A stretch of 64,000 bases of DNA from Arcobacter sp. (lineage in GTDB: Bacteria; Campylobacterota; Campylobacteria; Campylobacterales; Arcobacteraceae): positions 62,001 through 126,000 of the forward strand of contig JAIFNA010000007.1 in NCBI GenBank assembly GCA_020048055.1, in the 5' to 3' direction. The notes under the pieces were generated by a model, which saw only the letters and a list, made by a program, of their open reading frames with translations, was not told the DNA's origin and did not search any database. The position numbers and the translations under genes are program-made. Each line of letters begins with the position of its first letter. Position 1 is the first letter of the stretch. This document shows positions 9,452 to 18,380 of this stretch, piece by piece.

Positions 9452-9994
9452 ATGAATACAAGTATAGTAGGAAGACATGTTAGCGTAAATGAAGAATTAA
9501 AAACTCACATACAAAATACAATGGATGTGTTTAAAAAATATAATCTTGATATTGTTTCTATAAATGCAATAATTGCTCAAGAGCAAAAACACGGTAAAAA
9601 TTTAATAACTTTTGAATATGTTTTAAATATGGCTCATCAAGATACAATTGTGGTAAAACAAAAAGATAAAGATTTACATGCTGCAATTGATATTGCAACA
9701 GATAGAGTTTGCAAAATATTAGCAAGACATAGCGATAAAATAAAATCTCATAGAGCAACAAAACTTACTGAAGTTGTAATTGAGGACGAAGAGGACAAGA
9801 TAGCAAAAGAATTAGAATTACTTGAAGATGAAATAGTCCCAGTTAAACTTAAGTCATACAAACCAATGGAAATTGAAGAGGCTTTAAATATGTTAAAAGC
9901 TGACGGTGGAGTTTTTAAAGTTTTCTATGATTTGGATGATAGTTTAAGAATTCTATACAAGATGAAAGATGGAAAACAATTCGGTTTGTATTAA
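9452..9994 (+). CDS. hpf: Long-form ribosome hibernation promoting factor
   Basis: 180 residues. The N-terminal half (about 1-105) is the HPF/RaiA fold, which binds the 30S decoding centre ('RHVSVNEELKTHIQ' and the Lys-rich 'DLHAAIDIATDRVCKILARHSDKIKSH'-like helix). The C-terminal ~55 residues ('KLKSYKPMEIEEALNMLKADGG' region) are the dimerisation domain of long-form HPF, which joins two 70S ribosomes into a 100S particle. AAGGAGTATAAG precedes the ATG. Confidence 0.9.
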   Translation: MNTSIVGRHVSVNEELKTHIQNTMDVFKKYNLDIVSINAIIAQEQKHGKNLITFEYVLNMAHQDTIVVKQKDKDLHAAIDIATDRVCKILARHSDKIKSHRATKLTEVVIEDEEDKIAKELELLEDEIVPVKLKSYKPMEIEEALNMLKADGGVFKVFYDLDDSLRILYKMKDGKQFGLY

Positions 9995-10013
9995 GATAAA
10001 ATAAGGAGTTGAA

Positions 10014-10391
10014 GTGAATTTAGAGAAGGTAATTTCCGGATTTTTTATAATCTTGGCTATGACATTGAATTTTGGTTTTTTTTATGGTGATATTGACAAT
10101 ATCACCCATCACAGCAAATATGAATTATTTGCTGCGATTGTTGTAAATTTAATCGCTACAACATTAAAACTTGGTGATAAAACACAAATTGGTTCCGTGT
10201 TATTGGCAACTAGCTTGGTGGCTGATTTGCAACTAATTGCTGCAGCAACAATTTGGACAATAGGCTCTGCTGTATATCTTGTGGAATCTGATGTAATAGT
10301 TCTTGTTGTGTCTTTATCAGGTGGTGCATTACTGGCAAACTTTATCTCAGTGATACTTTATGTGGGTGACACATTAAAATCAAAACGATAA
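10014..10391 (+). CDS. Small multi-pass membrane protein (DUF6394-like)
   Basis: 125 residues with GTG start after AAGGAGTTGAA. Three or four hydrophobic segments are visible, around residues 6-26, 40-52, 58-90 and 94-118, with short charged loops ('GDIDNITHHSKYE', 'KLGDKTQIG'). It is followed 22 bases later by a K+ channel/TrkA-type gene, so it may form part of the same membrane system. The DUF6394 name is from memory of the Campylobacterota family and is not certain, and the function is unknown. Confidence 0.7.
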   Translation: MNLEKVISGFFIILAMTLNFGFFYGDIDNITHHSKYELFAAIVVNLIATTLKLGDKTQIGSVLLATSLVADLQLIAAATIWTIGSAVYLVESDVIVLVVSLSGGALLANFISVILYVGDTLKSKR

Positions 10392-10412
10392 ATTATATAA
10401 ATGTTGTAAAAT

Positions 10413-12110
10413 ATGAATAATAGTGCACTATGGATAGTTTTACATAGGATGAGAGCACCACTTATGGTGCTTATTATTACTTATGCAATAGCTATTATTG
10501 GATTTTTACTTATTGAAGGTGCGGATAGTAGTGCTAAACCATACCAAATGACTATCTTTGATGCATTCTATATCGTTACATATACTGCAACAACAATAGG
10601 ATTTGGTGAAATACCTTATTCATTTACTTATGGACAAAGAATATGGATGTCTATGATTGTTTATATTACTGTTATGGGTTGGTTTTATTCTTTGGGTTCA
10701 ATTATTTCATTATTTCAAGATAAGCTTCTTTTGGCTCAACTTGCTGAATCAAGATTTAAAAAACAAATCAAAAATCTAAATCAAACATTTTTGATTGTTC
10801 TTGGATATAACTATACAACAAGTGAGATAATCAAAAAAGCAAATAAAGAGGGTGTTAGAACTGTTGTTATTGAAAAAGATACAAATAAAATAAATGAACT
10901 TAATTTAGAAAATTTTACACCACCCGTGCCATGTTTAATGGGTGATGTTTATGACCCATTAGCTTTGGAAAAAGCAGGATTAAATTCAAAATATTGCAAA
11001 GCAGTTGTTTCATTATTTTCAGATGATAATTTAAATCTAAGAGTCGCACTTACTGCAAAACTTCTAAATAAAAATGTTACTTTGGCTATTAAATCAAGCA
11101 CAAATTCTCAATCTGAGGATTTGAAAGATTTGGGCGTGGAGATTGTTGAAAATCCTTATGAGATTATTGCAGAGCAGATTGATATAGCTTTAAAAAATCC
11201 TTATTTTGCAATTTTGGAAAAATGGCTTCATGGTATAGGTAAACTTGATGACCCTATTTTAACACTTCCACACGGAAAATATATAGTTTATGGTTTTGGT
11301 AAGCTTGGCAAGAAGATATATCAAGTGCTTGCTGATAATAATATAGAAGTTATTTTTGTTCGTCCAAATGGCGAAGATATGAATTATGTTCCAAAAGAAC
11401 TTTCTGATATTGTAAAATACAACGACAATAATGAGGATGATATTGAATTAGAAAATGAATTTAGAACAGCTTCTGCTATTATCGCAAGATCAGAAAGCGA
11501 TACTTTAAATCTTTCAATTTTGGCTCGAGCTAGAAAAATAAATCCAAATATTCTTACAATTGCAAGAGAGAGCGAGATGGCTTACTTTTCAATATTTGAG
11601 AATGCAAATATTGATATGGTATTTATACCTTCAAAAGTTTTGATAGAAAAAACTACAAATGCACTTCTTGCTCCATATTCAAATAAATTCTTAGAACTCA
11701 TAAAACAAAAGAATGATGTAGATTTTGTAAAAAATATTATTGAAAGAATAGTTAGTAAAATGGGAAATGATCCGATTACTTTTGGTCTTACTATTAATAA
11801 AGAAAAATCTTATGCTATTTGGAATTCAATAGTTAATAAGAAACGAATAGTTACCCTTGATGTTTGCAGAAGATCAAGGGCTAATTGGAAAGAACATAAT
11901 AAAATTATGCCATTGATTTTGATTAGAGATGGTGAAATGCATCTACTACCATCTTGGGATATTGAATTACATTTGGATGATAAAATTCTTTTTGCTTCAG
12001 ATGAAGAAGCAAAAAATGATCTCAGATGGATTTCTAAAAATATATATGAGTTTTATTATATTTATTTTGGTGAAGAGAAAAATTTATTTGATAAAATATT
12101 TAAAAGGTAG
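10413..12110 (+). CDS. K+ channel protein with tandem TrkA-N domains
   Basis: 565 residues. An N-terminal two-helix ion channel module (residues ~13-110) includes a selectivity-filter-like 'TATTIGFGEIPYS', close to the TxGYGD type. Two NAD-binding TrkA-N (RCK) domains follow. The first begins around 'FLIVLGYNYTTSEIIKKANKEG' and the second around 'KYIVYGFGKLGKKIYQVL'. C-terminal TrkA-C-like sequence follows ('DVCRRSRANWKEHNKIMPLILIRDGEMHLLP' region). The predicted role is ligand-gated K+ or cation flux. The filter has GFGE where classical K+ channels have GYGD, so selectivity is uncertain. Confidence 0.85.
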   Translation: MNNSALWIVLHRMRAPLMVLIITYAIAIIGFLLIEGADSSAKPYQMTIFDAFYIVTYTATTIGFGEIPYSFTYGQRIWMSMIVYITVMGWFYSLGSIISLFQDKLLLAQLAESRFKKQIKNLNQTFLIVLGYNYTTSEIIKKANKEGVRTVVIEKDTNKINELNLENFTPPVPCLMGDVYDPLALEKAGLNSKYCKAVVSLFSDDNLNLRVALTAKLLNKNVTLAIKSSTNSQSEDLKDLGVEIVENPYEIIAEQIDIALKNPYFAILEKWLHGIGKLDDPILTLPHGKYIVYGFGKLGKKIYQVLADNNIEVIFVRPNGEDMNYVPKELSDIVKYNDNNEDDIELENEFRTASAIIARSESDTLNLSILARARKINPNILTIARESEMAYFSIFENANIDMVFIPSKVLIEKTTNALLAPYSNKFLELIKQKNDVDFVKNIIERIVSKMGNDPITFGLTINKEKSYAIWNSIVNKKRIVTLDVCRRSRANWKEHNKIMPLILIRDGEMHLLPSWDIELHLDDKILFASDEEAKNDLRWISKNIYEFYYIYFGEEKNLFDKIFKR

Positions 12111-12116
12111 GAACAA

Positions 12117-12917
12117 ATGATTCTTTTAACTGGACCTTGTGTTATAGAGAATAGAGATATGATGATGAGGATAGCTGAAAAATTATCCAAATTTAATGAA
12201 AATAAAAAAATTGATTTTTACTTTAAAGCAAGTTATGATAAAGCCAATCGAACAAGTATCGATAGTTTTAGAGGACCTGGGCTATATGAGGGTCTTAAGA
12301 TATTAGAAGAGATAAAAAATACATTTGGATATAAGCTTATTACTGATGTTCATGAAACTTACCAAGTTGTTCCCGTGGGTGAAGTTGTAGATGTATTGCA
12401 AATACCAGCTTTTTTGTGTAGACAAACTGATTTGTTGGTTGCAGCAGGGAAAACAAATTGCAAAGTAAATATTAAAAAAGGGCAATTTTTAGCAAGTGAA
12501 AGCATGAAACACCCAGTGGGAAAAGTTTTAAACACAAGAGGAGTTAAAGATGTAAGTTATGCATCTTCTAAAGAAAATGGTGTTTGGCTTTGTGAAAGGG
12601 GAAATGTATTTGGTTATGGTTCATTGATTGTTGATATGAAAAATTTAATTACAATGAGAGAATATGCGCCAGTTATCTTTGATGCAACTCATTCAGCGCA
12701 AGTTCCAAGTACAGGGGCTACAACTGGTGGAAATAGTGCAATTGTTCCATCTTTAGCAAGAGCAGCTGCTGCTGTTGGTGTTGATGGGTTTTTCTTTGAA
12801 ACACATATTGATCCAAGTTGTGCGCTCAGCGATGGACCAAATATGTTAAAAGTTGATGATTTGTATAAAACTGTCGATGATATTTTTAAAATCCAAGATG
12901 TGTTAGAGTTTAAATAA
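12117..12917 (+). CDS. kdsA: 2-dehydro-3-deoxyphosphooctonate aldolase (KDO 8-P synthase)
   Basis: 266 residues; condenses phosphoenolpyruvate with arabinose 5-phosphate to make KDO 8-phosphate for lipopolysaccharide. Typical KdsA segments are visible: 'LTGPCVIENRDM', 'FKASYDKANRTSIDSFRGPG', 'LITDVHE', 'DVLQIPAFLCRQTDL' and 'FDATHSAQVP'. The 'GVWLCERG' and Cys in 'IDPSCALSDGPN' fit the metal-dependent or intermediate class. It is closely packed with ribH and nusB in what looks like one operon. Confidence 0.96.
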   Translation: MILLTGPCVIENRDMMMRIAEKLSKFNENKKIDFYFKASYDKANRTSIDSFRGPGLYEGLKILEEIKNTFGYKLITDVHETYQVVPVGEVVDVLQIPAFLCRQTDLLVAAGKTNCKVNIKKGQFLASESMKHPVGKVLNTRGVKDVSYASSKENGVWLCERGNVFGYGSLIVDMKNLITMREYAPVIFDATHSAQVPSTGATTGGNSAIVPSLARAAAAVGVDGFFFETHIDPSCALSDGPNMLKVDDLYKTVDDIFKIQDVLEFK

Positions 12918-12938
12918 AATTAATAAAAGGGAAAAAGT

Positions 12939-13409
12939 ATGAATATTATAGAGGGAAATTTAAGATTGGATGGAAGCGAAAGAGTAGCTATTGTTTGTGG
13001 TAGATTTAATCATATTATCACTGATAGATTAGTTGAAGGTGCTAAAGACTCATTTAAAAGACATGGTGGTGATGATAGTAAGTTGGATTTGATTTTAGTT
13101 CCAGGTGCATTTGAAATACCATTTGCTCTTCAAAAAGCACTTACAAGTGGTAAATATGATGCTGTTTGTTGTGTTGGGGCAGTTATTCGTGGGGCAACTC
13201 CACATTTTGATTATATTAGTGCTGAAGCTACCAAGGGGATCGCGACAGCTGCTATGAATTCTGGTCTTCCTGTTTCAAATGGTGTTCTTACAACTGATAC
13301 AATTGAGCAAGCGATAGAGAGAGCTGGAAGTAAAGTTGGAAACAAAGGTGCTGAGGCGATGACCACAATTATTGAGATGCTTAGTCTTTATAAAGTGATG
13401 GATAAATAA
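12939..13409 (+). CDS. ribH: 6,7-dimethyl-8-ribityllumazine synthase
   Basis: 156 residues; the penultimate step of riboflavin synthesis. Family landmarks are '[20 protein letters not shown]', '[13 protein letters not shown]', '[20 protein letters not shown]' and '[20 protein letters not shown]', with the catalytic His in PHFDY. It forms the known kdsA-ribH-nusB arrangement, and its stop overlaps the nusB start as TAATG. Confidence 0.97.
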   Translation: MNIIEGNLRLDGSERVAIVCGRFNHIITDRLVEGAKDSFKRHGGDDSKLDLILVPGAFEIPFALQKALTSGKYDAVCCVGAVIRGATPHFDYISAEATKGIATAAMNSGLPVSNGVLTTDTIEQAIERAGSKVGNKGAEAMTTIIEMLSLYKVMDK

Positions 13410-13795
13410 TGGCTACTAGAACACAAGCTAGAGAATCTGTTGTAGGACTCCTTTATGCTTATGATTTAGGAAATACTACAATTGCTAAGTTTTCTGACAT
13501 AATTTTTGAAGATAAAAAAATCAGAAATAAACAAAAAGAGTTTGCCCAGGATTTGTTTGATGGAGTAATTGAAAATCTTGAAGCTATCGATGTTGTATTA
13601 TCTGAGCATCTAAAACAAAGAGATATTCACGAAGTTGGTGCAGTTGAAAAAGCTATTTTAAGACTATCGATATTTGAGATTACATTTAAAAAAGTTGATA
13701 AAGGGATAGCTATAAATGAAGCTATTGAGCTAGCTAAAAAATTAGCTAGTGATAACGCTCCTAAATTCATCAACGGTTTACTTGATAGTATATAA
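13409..13795 (+). CDS. nusB: Transcription antitermination factor NusB
   Basis: 128 residues, all-helical NusB fold. Landmarks are '[13 protein letters not shown]' at the N-terminus, '[16 protein letters not shown]' and '[29 protein letters not shown]' at the C-terminus. It acts with NusE (S10) on boxA of rRNA transcripts. Translation is coupled to ribH (TAATG), and pyrF starts 13 bases after the stop. Confidence 0.96.
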   Translation: MATRTQARESVVGLLYAYDLGNTTIAKFSDIIFEDKKIRNKQKEFAQDLFDGVIENLEAIDVVLSEHLKQRDIHEVGAVEKAILRLSIFEITFKKVDKGIAINEAIELAKKLASDNAPKFINGLLDSI

Positions 13796-13808
13796 CAAAA
13801 GGGTATTT

Positions 13809-14492
13809 ATGAAACTTTGTGTCGCACTTGATAATGATACTTTAGAGGAAAATATAGCTTTAGCTAGTGAGTTAAGAAATTATGATATATGGCTTAAAAT
13901 TGGATTTCGTGCATATATTCGTGATGGAAAAGAGTTGATTTTGTCACTAAAAAAAATCAATCCAAATTTTAAAATTTTTCTTGATTTAAAGCTTTATGAT
14001 ATTCCAAATACTATGGCAGACGCTGCTTATGAGATTGCTTTGCTTGGTGTGGATATGTTTAATGTTCACGCAAGTGCTGGTAAGTTAGCAATGAAAACAG
14101 TAATGGAGAGGATCAAGAATATTCCAAATCGTCCACTTGTTTTGGCTGTAACGGCGTTGACAAGTTTTGATAATTCTAGTTTTGAGTATATTTACAATGA
14201 TGATATTGATAGAAAAGCTGTTTTGTTTGCTAAAGATACTTATGAAGCAGGGCTTGATGGTGTGGTTTGTTCTGTATTTGAAAGTTTAGATATTAAACAA
14301 AATACATCATCTGATTTTATCACTTTAACACCTGGTATTAGACCTTTTGGTGAAGATGCTGGAGATCAACAAAGGGTAGCTGATATTAACTCTGCAAAAG
14401 CTAATAATGTTGATTTTATAGTTGTAGGAAGACCAATTTATAAAGCACAAAAACCAAATGAAATAACACTTAAAATATTGAACGCTATTTAA
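13809..14492 (+). CDS. pyrF: Orotidine 5'-phosphate decarboxylase
   Basis: 227 residues; the final step of UMP synthesis. The catalytic set is visible as '[15 protein letters not shown]' (Asp-Lys-x-x-Asp type array D-L-K-L-Y-D-I). '[17 protein letters not shown]' and '[10 protein letters not shown]' form the phosphate site. An in-frame ATG at 13749 would overlap nusB by 47 bases and add an unrelated 20 residues. The ATG at 13809 gives the standard start '[10 protein letters not shown]'. Confidence 0.95.
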   Translation: MKLCVALDNDTLEENIALASELRNYDIWLKIGFRAYIRDGKELILSLKKINPNFKIFLDLKLYDIPNTMADAAYEIALLGVDMFNVHASAGKLAMKTVMERIKNIPNRPLVLAVTALTSFDNSSFEYIYNDDIDRKAVLFAKDTYEAGLDGVVCSVFESLDIKQNTSSDFITLTPGIRPFGEDAGDQQRVADINSAKANNVDFIVVGRPIYKAQKPNEITLKILNAI

Positions 14493-14503
14493 GGCGTTCT
14501 TTA
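14480..14503 (+). terminator. Short hairpin at pyrF stop
   Basis: GAACGC and GCGTTC flank an 8-base loop containing the pyrF stop codon, followed by TTTAG. The stem is short with a weak U-tract, so termination may be partial. The tRNA gene begins 31 bases downstream. Confidence 0.4.
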
Positions 14504-14534
14504 GATACTTTTATCTATAATTCGTAACTTTTTT

Positions 14535-14624
14535 GGACAGGTGGGTGAGTGGCTTAAACCAGCACCCTGCTAAGGTGTCGTATCCGCAAGGGTACCGAGA
14601 GTTCAAATCTCTCCCTGTCCGCCA
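14535..14624 (+). tRNA. tRNA-Ser (anticodon GCT)
   Basis: A 90-base tRNA. The acceptor stem GGACAGG pairs with CCTGTCC, followed by discriminator G and an encoded CCA. The anticodon stem GCACC/GGTGT encloses loop CTGCTAA with anticodon GCT at 14569-14571, reading AGC/AGU serine codons. The long variable arm (CGTATCCGCAAGGGTACC region) is characteristic of tRNA-Ser, and the T-loop GTTCAAATC is intact. It lies immediately left of the nif island. Confidence 0.97.
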
Positions 14625-14879
14625 CTATTAAAAAATCAAATATATTTAACAAATTAGTTCCGAATAAAGCTTTTGAAAACATTTTTAAGCACTCTCACTT
14701 TCGTTGCAATTTATGTATTAAGTTTTGATTTAATGCACCATTTTCAAAACATAATCTTTTATAGCTTTTGAATTTTTAATAAATTTTAAATTTTTGTTTC
14801 TATTTTTAGCTTCTTTGAGGTTTAATTTTTTATTTGGAATAAATCTTGCATAGTATATTAAAAATACTGGATACAAACA
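14625..14879. other. Intergenic region between tRNA-Ser and the nif island
   Basis: 255 AT-rich bases without a convincing ORF. The right end holds a sigma-54-type promoter (listed separately). I looked for a repeated tRNA 3' end that would mark an integration site and saw none here or at the other island edge. Confidence 0.5.
14835..14850 (+). promoter_or_regulatory. Sigma-54 promoter for SIR2-like/clpX operon
   Basis: TTGGAATAAATCTTGCAT: GG at 14836-14837 and GC at 14848-14849, with exactly 10 bases between, matching the -24/-12 (GG-N10-GC) rule and the TTGCA -12 core. The start codon of the SIR2-like gene lies 31 bases downstream of the -12 element, so the leader is short. I saw no TGT-N10-ACA NifA site upstream. 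Confidence 0.75.
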
Positions 14880-15701
14880 ATGCAAAAGATAAAAGAAAAG
14901 CTTCAAAGTGGAGAGTTAGTTCCTTTTTTAGGAATGGGGATATTTAAAGATACAGTTTGTAGTGATGGGACAACTTTACCATTTGATAGTGATAGCTTTA
15001 GTTTAGCGCTTAACAATGGTCGAGCGATGAGTCCTAGGCTTATGTATGAATATTCAAGGGTTGCCATGAGTCTAGAACAACGAAAAGGGCGAGAATATAT
15101 CACAGGTATGACAAACCATATCTATGCTTCAAAAGAGTATCCACTTCCTTTAGCTTATAAGGTTTTAAAAACAATCAAACCAAAATACTTAATCGATACG
15201 AATCTTGATGATAGTAGTACTAAAGTGTACGAAGATATGGCTCACTTTATGGTGACGGGGACTGCTCGAATTATGGGTGGATATGATAGATTTATCGTTT
15301 ATCTTTATGATGTGGATACGAAAACTTATAACAAAGTGGACAAAGAGGAACTAAACGAAACTCTCCCAATTATCTTCAAACCGATGGGTTGCATGATACC
15401 AAATAAAGATTTTATCGTGAGTGATGCAGATTTTGTTGATTGGTTGACTGAGGCTATGGGTGGATATGGATTGCCACCATTTTTAAAAGGTTACAAAAAA
15501 GAGAAATCATATCTTTTTTTAGGTGTTGATTTTAGCCGTGATACTTTTAGAATGGTCGCAAATGAGATAACTTTAGATTTGGCTGGCGGATATGTTGTTG
15601 ATGGGAAAGAGGAACTTTCAAAAAAAGAGTTGAAATTTATCAAAATGCACAGTTTGGAGTCGATAAAAGAAGATTTAGGAACTTTTTTAAAGGATTTGTA
15701 A
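14880..15701 (+). CDS. SIR2-like (SIR2_2 fold) protein of the nif island
   Basis: 273 residues. The N-terminus 'GELVPFLGMGIF' matches the nucleotide-binding start of SIR2-like proteins (LVPFLGAGvS). 'PKYLIDTNLDD' matches the TTNYD region, 'IIFKPMGCMIPNKDFIVSDADFVDWL' matches the K-L-H-G-s...lT..dy block, and 'SYLFLGVDFSRDTFR' matches the final FlGysl-D motif. The catalytic-position His is Met (PMG instead of LHG), and the first Gly-Ala-Gly is G-M-G, so NAD hydrolysis is doubtful. It is translationally coupled (TAATG) to a ClpX paralogue behind a sigma-54 promoter. By inference it could be an NAD(H) or redox sensor or an adaptor in nitrogenase turnover. It could equally be a defence-type SIR2 relative. 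Confidence 0.7.
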   Translation: MQKIKEKLQSGELVPFLGMGIFKDTVCSDGTTLPFDSDSFSLALNNGRAMSPRLMYEYSRVAMSLEQRKGREYITGMTNHIYASKEYPLPLAYKVLKTIKPKYLIDTNLDDSSTKVYEDMAHFMVTGTARIMGGYDRFIVYLYDVDTKTYNKVDKEELNETLPIIFKPMGCMIPNKDFIVSDADFVDWLTEAMGGYGLPPFLKGYKKEKSYLFLGVDFSRDTFRMVANEITLDLAGGYVVDGKEELSKKELKFIKMHSLESIKEDLGTFLKDL

Positions 15702-16888
15702 TGTCTAACATACTAGCTTGTGATTTTTGCGGAAAAGAGGAAATTCAGGTCGAAAAAATATTTAGTGCCGAAAAATCAAATATTTGCAATGAATGTGTCG
15801 ATACTTGCTTTCATATTTTAGATAAAACAAGAGTTCAAAAAGAGAAAGCCGAATTTCATAAAGGGATTTTAATCCCTACAAAAATCAAAGAGCACTTAGA
15901 TAAATATGTGATAGGTCAAGATGAGGCAAAAAAAGTTCTCTCAGTTGCCCTATACAATCACTACAAAAGAATCGATAAACCAACCTTTAAAAATGTCGAG
16001 ATAGAAAAATCAAATATTATGCTCATAGGTCCAACGGGAAGTGGAAAAACACTCCTTGCAAAGTCACTAGCGAAAATAATGAATGTTCCATTTGCAATAG
16101 CAGATGCTACAAGTTTAACAGAAGCAGGATATGTTGGAGAAGATGTCGAATCTATTCTATCAAGACTTCTTGTTGCAAGTGATTTTGATGTACAGAGAGC
16201 TCAAAAAGGAATAGTGTATATCGATGAGATAGATAAAATCGCCAATAAAAGTGAAACAGCATCAAGTGGAAGAGATGTTAGTGGTGAGGGTGTTCAACAA
16301 GGACTTTTGAAGATTCTAGAGGGTGCTGAGGTGTATGTCCCACTCAAAGGTGCTAAAAAAAACTCTTCAACTGAAACAGTGCTTTTAGATACAACACATA
16401 TACTTTTTATCTGTGGTGGTTCATTTGTGGGTCTTGGTGGTGATGATGAAAAAAGCAAAAAGTTTAAGCCTAAAAAGATGGGATTTTTAAAAGAAGATGA
16501 GAGTGAAAAGAAAAGTAAGAAAGAGATTGAATCAAAAGATTTGATGAAATTTGGACTTATCCCTGAATTTATCGGAAGAATTCCTGTGATTGCTTCACTC
16601 AATGAGCTTAGTAGTGAGGATTTGATAAGAGTGCTCAGGGAACCTAAAAATGCGATAATCAAACAATACCAAGCACTTTTTGAGCTAGATGGAATTGAAC
16701 TTGCATTTGAAGCTGAAGTTATAGAATATATTGCAAATCTTGCAAAAGAGAAAGGTGTCGGAGCTAGAGGTTTAAGAAGTATTATAGAAAAAGCGATGCT
16801 CCCTTTGCAGTATGAACTTCCAGCTGATGAAACGATAGAGAAATATACTCTTAGTTTAGAGTATGCAAAAAGTATTTTAGAAAAGTAG
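15701..16888 (+). CDS. clpX: ClpX-type AAA+ unfoldase, nif-associated paralogue
   Basis: 395 residues. The N-terminal C4 zinc domain (C7, C10, C29, C32) is followed by an AAA+ domain with Walker A 'GPTGSGKTLLAKSL', pore loop GYVGED, Walker B 'GIVYIDEIDK' and sensor 'LIPEFIGRIPVIASL'. The RKH loop of housekeeping ClpX is replaced by 'GAKKNSSTE', and the ClpP-binding IGF loop reads KKMGFL in a Lys/Glu-rich stretch. Azotobacter vinelandii also carries a second clpX in its nif cluster, reported to act on NifB and NifEN. By inference this paralogue removes nif maturation proteins. A housekeeping clpX is expected elsewhere. Confidence 0.88.
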   Translation: MSNILACDFCGKEEIQVEKIFSAEKSNICNECVDTCFHILDKTRVQKEKAEFHKGILIPTKIKEHLDKYVIGQDEAKKVLSVALYNHYKRIDKPTFKNVEIEKSNIMLIGPTGSGKTLLAKSLAKIMNVPFAIADATSLTEAGYVGEDVESILSRLLVASDFDVQRAQKGIVYIDEIDKIANKSETASSGRDVSGEGVQQGLLKILEGAEVYVPLKGAKKNSSTETVLLDTTHILFICGGSFVGLGGDDEKSKKFKPKKMGFLKEDESEKKSKKEIESKDLMKFGLIPEFIGRIPVIASLNELSSEDLIRVLREPKNAIIKQYQALFELDGIELAFEAEVIEYIANLAKEKGVGARGLRSIIEKAMLPLQYELPADETIEKYTLSLEYAKSILEK

Positions 16889-17017
16889 CCTTATAACTAC
16901 ACTATTACTGCTTTAAAAAGTTTTGAAATACTTAAATGTATTCCTGCAACTTTTTTATTGTATTAGAGCAGTTCTAAGACTACTTTGTATTTTAATTTTT
17001 TTATGAGGATGTAACCA

Positions 17018-18283
17018 ATGAATGAAACAAAACCACTCCAAATCAACCCTTTGAAACTCTCTCAGCCGATGGGTGCATTACTTTGTTTTTTGGGTATCAA
17101 AAATACGATGCCTTTGATGCATGGAGCAATTGGATGTGCGAGTTTTTCAAAAGTTTTTTTTACAAGACATTTCAATGACCCAATAGCAATTCAGACAACA
17201 GCGGTAAATGATATCACAGCGGTTATTGATGGTGGGGACTATAGTATAAGTGAAGCTATTAAAAATATCACAGCAAAAGTACAACCTGATTTGGTTGGAC
17301 TTTTTACAACTGGACTTACTGAAACGAAAGGGGATGATATCAAAGGGGCAACTTATTTGCTTCGAGATGTTCAAAAGATGGTGTATGTCCATACTCCCGA
17401 TTTTGAAGGAGGACTTGAGAGTGGTTGGGCTAAGTCGATTGAAGCGATTATCGAACAACTTGTCGAGAAACAATCGAAAATAAATCCTACAAAAGCTCTC
17501 CTTATCCCAAATGTCAATTTTACACCTCTTGAAACAGAAAAACTCAAAGAGCAACTTGAACTCTTTGGCTTTGATGAGGTTTTTGCATTGCCAGATTTAA
17601 GTGAATCACTTGATGGACATCTTGGTGTGAAACAAGGGGCTTTGACAAACGGTGGGATAAGTATAGAGGAGATAAAAAATCTAGCTGATACAAAAGTGGT
17701 TATCACGGTTGGAAGAAGTGTTCAAAGAACAGGAGAGAAATTTTTAGAGAAAAATGGATTGATACAGCATCTCCATTTTGATTCAATTGGTGGACTGATC
17801 CAAAGTGACCAATTTTATAAAGATTTACTTCTATTTCAATCTTTAAAAGCTCCCCATCCACAAGCACAAAGATGGAGAAAAAGACTGCAAGATGCACTTT
17901 TGGATACTCATTTTTTACTTGGTGGGAAAAAAATAGTTATTGCACTTGAATATGACCAAGCTCTTAGTGTTGGGAATATTTTAAATGAAGTGGGTGCAAA
18001 TATCGTTGCAGTAGTGATACCTAACAAAATTGTAAGTAGTGAAAATACAATATTCAAAAATGTCATCATTGGAGATATGAGTGATGTAGAAAAAGAGATG
18101 GAAGATGCGGATATTTTGATATCGAATTTTCATGGGGAACGAATCACCAATAAACTTCATAAAACAGTTATTTTAAGAGGTTTTCCAAATTATGAAACAG
18201 TAGGAAATCAACTCAAATATGATTTACTCTATGAGGGAACGACTCAGTTTTTATTTGAAGTTGCTAATAAACATCAACATTAA
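17018..18283 (+). CDS. nifN: Nitrogenase iron-molybdenum cofactor scaffold protein NifN
   Basis: 421 residues; forms the NifEN tetramer on which the NifB product matures into FeMo-co. The start 'INPLKLSQPMGALLCFLGI' and 'MPLMHGAIGCASFSKVFFTRHF' are the NifN versions of the NifK P-cluster regions, and 'QTTAVNDITAVIDGG' follows. 'VGLFTTGLTETKGDDI' also matches NifN rather than NifK. It lies 130 bases after clpX, a gap in which I found no GG-N10-GC promoter, and 97 bases before nifX. GAGGATGTAACCA precedes the ATG. Confidence 0.93.
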   Translation: MNETKPLQINPLKLSQPMGALLCFLGIKNTMPLMHGAIGCASFSKVFFTRHFNDPIAIQTTAVNDITAVIDGGDYSISEAIKNITAKVQPDLVGLFTTGLTETKGDDIKGATYLLRDVQKMVYVHTPDFEGGLESGWAKSIEAIIEQLVEKQSKINPTKALLIPNVNFTPLETEKLKEQLELFGFDEVFALPDLSESLDGHLGVKQGALTNGGISIEEIKNLADTKVVITVGRSVQRTGEKFLEKNGLIQHLHFDSIGGLIQSDQFYKDLLLFQSLKAPHPQAQRWRKRLQDALLDTHFLLGGKKIVIALEYDQALSVGNILNEVGANIVAVVIPNKIVSSENTIFKNVIIGDMSDVEKEMEDADILISNFHGERITNKLHKTVILRGFPNYETVGNQLKYDLLYEGTTQFLFEVANKHQH

Positions 18284-18290
18284 ATTTTTA

Positions 18291-18308
18291 ATGGAACACT
18301 TATTGAAT
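18291..18308 (+). promoter_or_regulatory. Weak sigma-54-like promoter before nifX
   Basis: ATGGAACACTTATTGAATA resembles the nifH promoter (TGGAACACTAAATGCA) in its -24 half. The -12 half is TTGA rather than TTGC at the correct 10-base spacing. It could be a weak or decayed -24/-12 element. Confidence 0.35.
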
Positions 18309-18343
18309 AACAATATATAGTTTATAGAAAAATAAAATAATCA

Positions 18344-18374
18344 GTTCTGAAAATAGGGACAATTTTAAAGGGGT
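18344..18374 (+). promoter_or_regulatory. nifX leader: hairpin C only of the nif leader family
   Basis: GTTCTGAAAATAGGGAC pairs GTTCT with GGGAC (two G-U pairs), followed by AATTTTAAAGGGG as ribosome site. It has the position and layout of hairpin C seen before other genes of the island, but hairpins A and B are not clear here. It is probably a reduced member of the family. Confidence 0.5.
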
Positions 18375-18380
18375 GTAATT

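Noticed and set aside
13749-13808. Extended N-terminus for PyrF
   Set aside because: It overlaps nusB by 47 bases and adds residues foreign to the family.
15701-16888. Housekeeping ClpX
   Set aside because: The loss of the RKH loop and the coupling to a SIR2-like gene behind a nif-type promoter point to a nif-dedicated paralogue.
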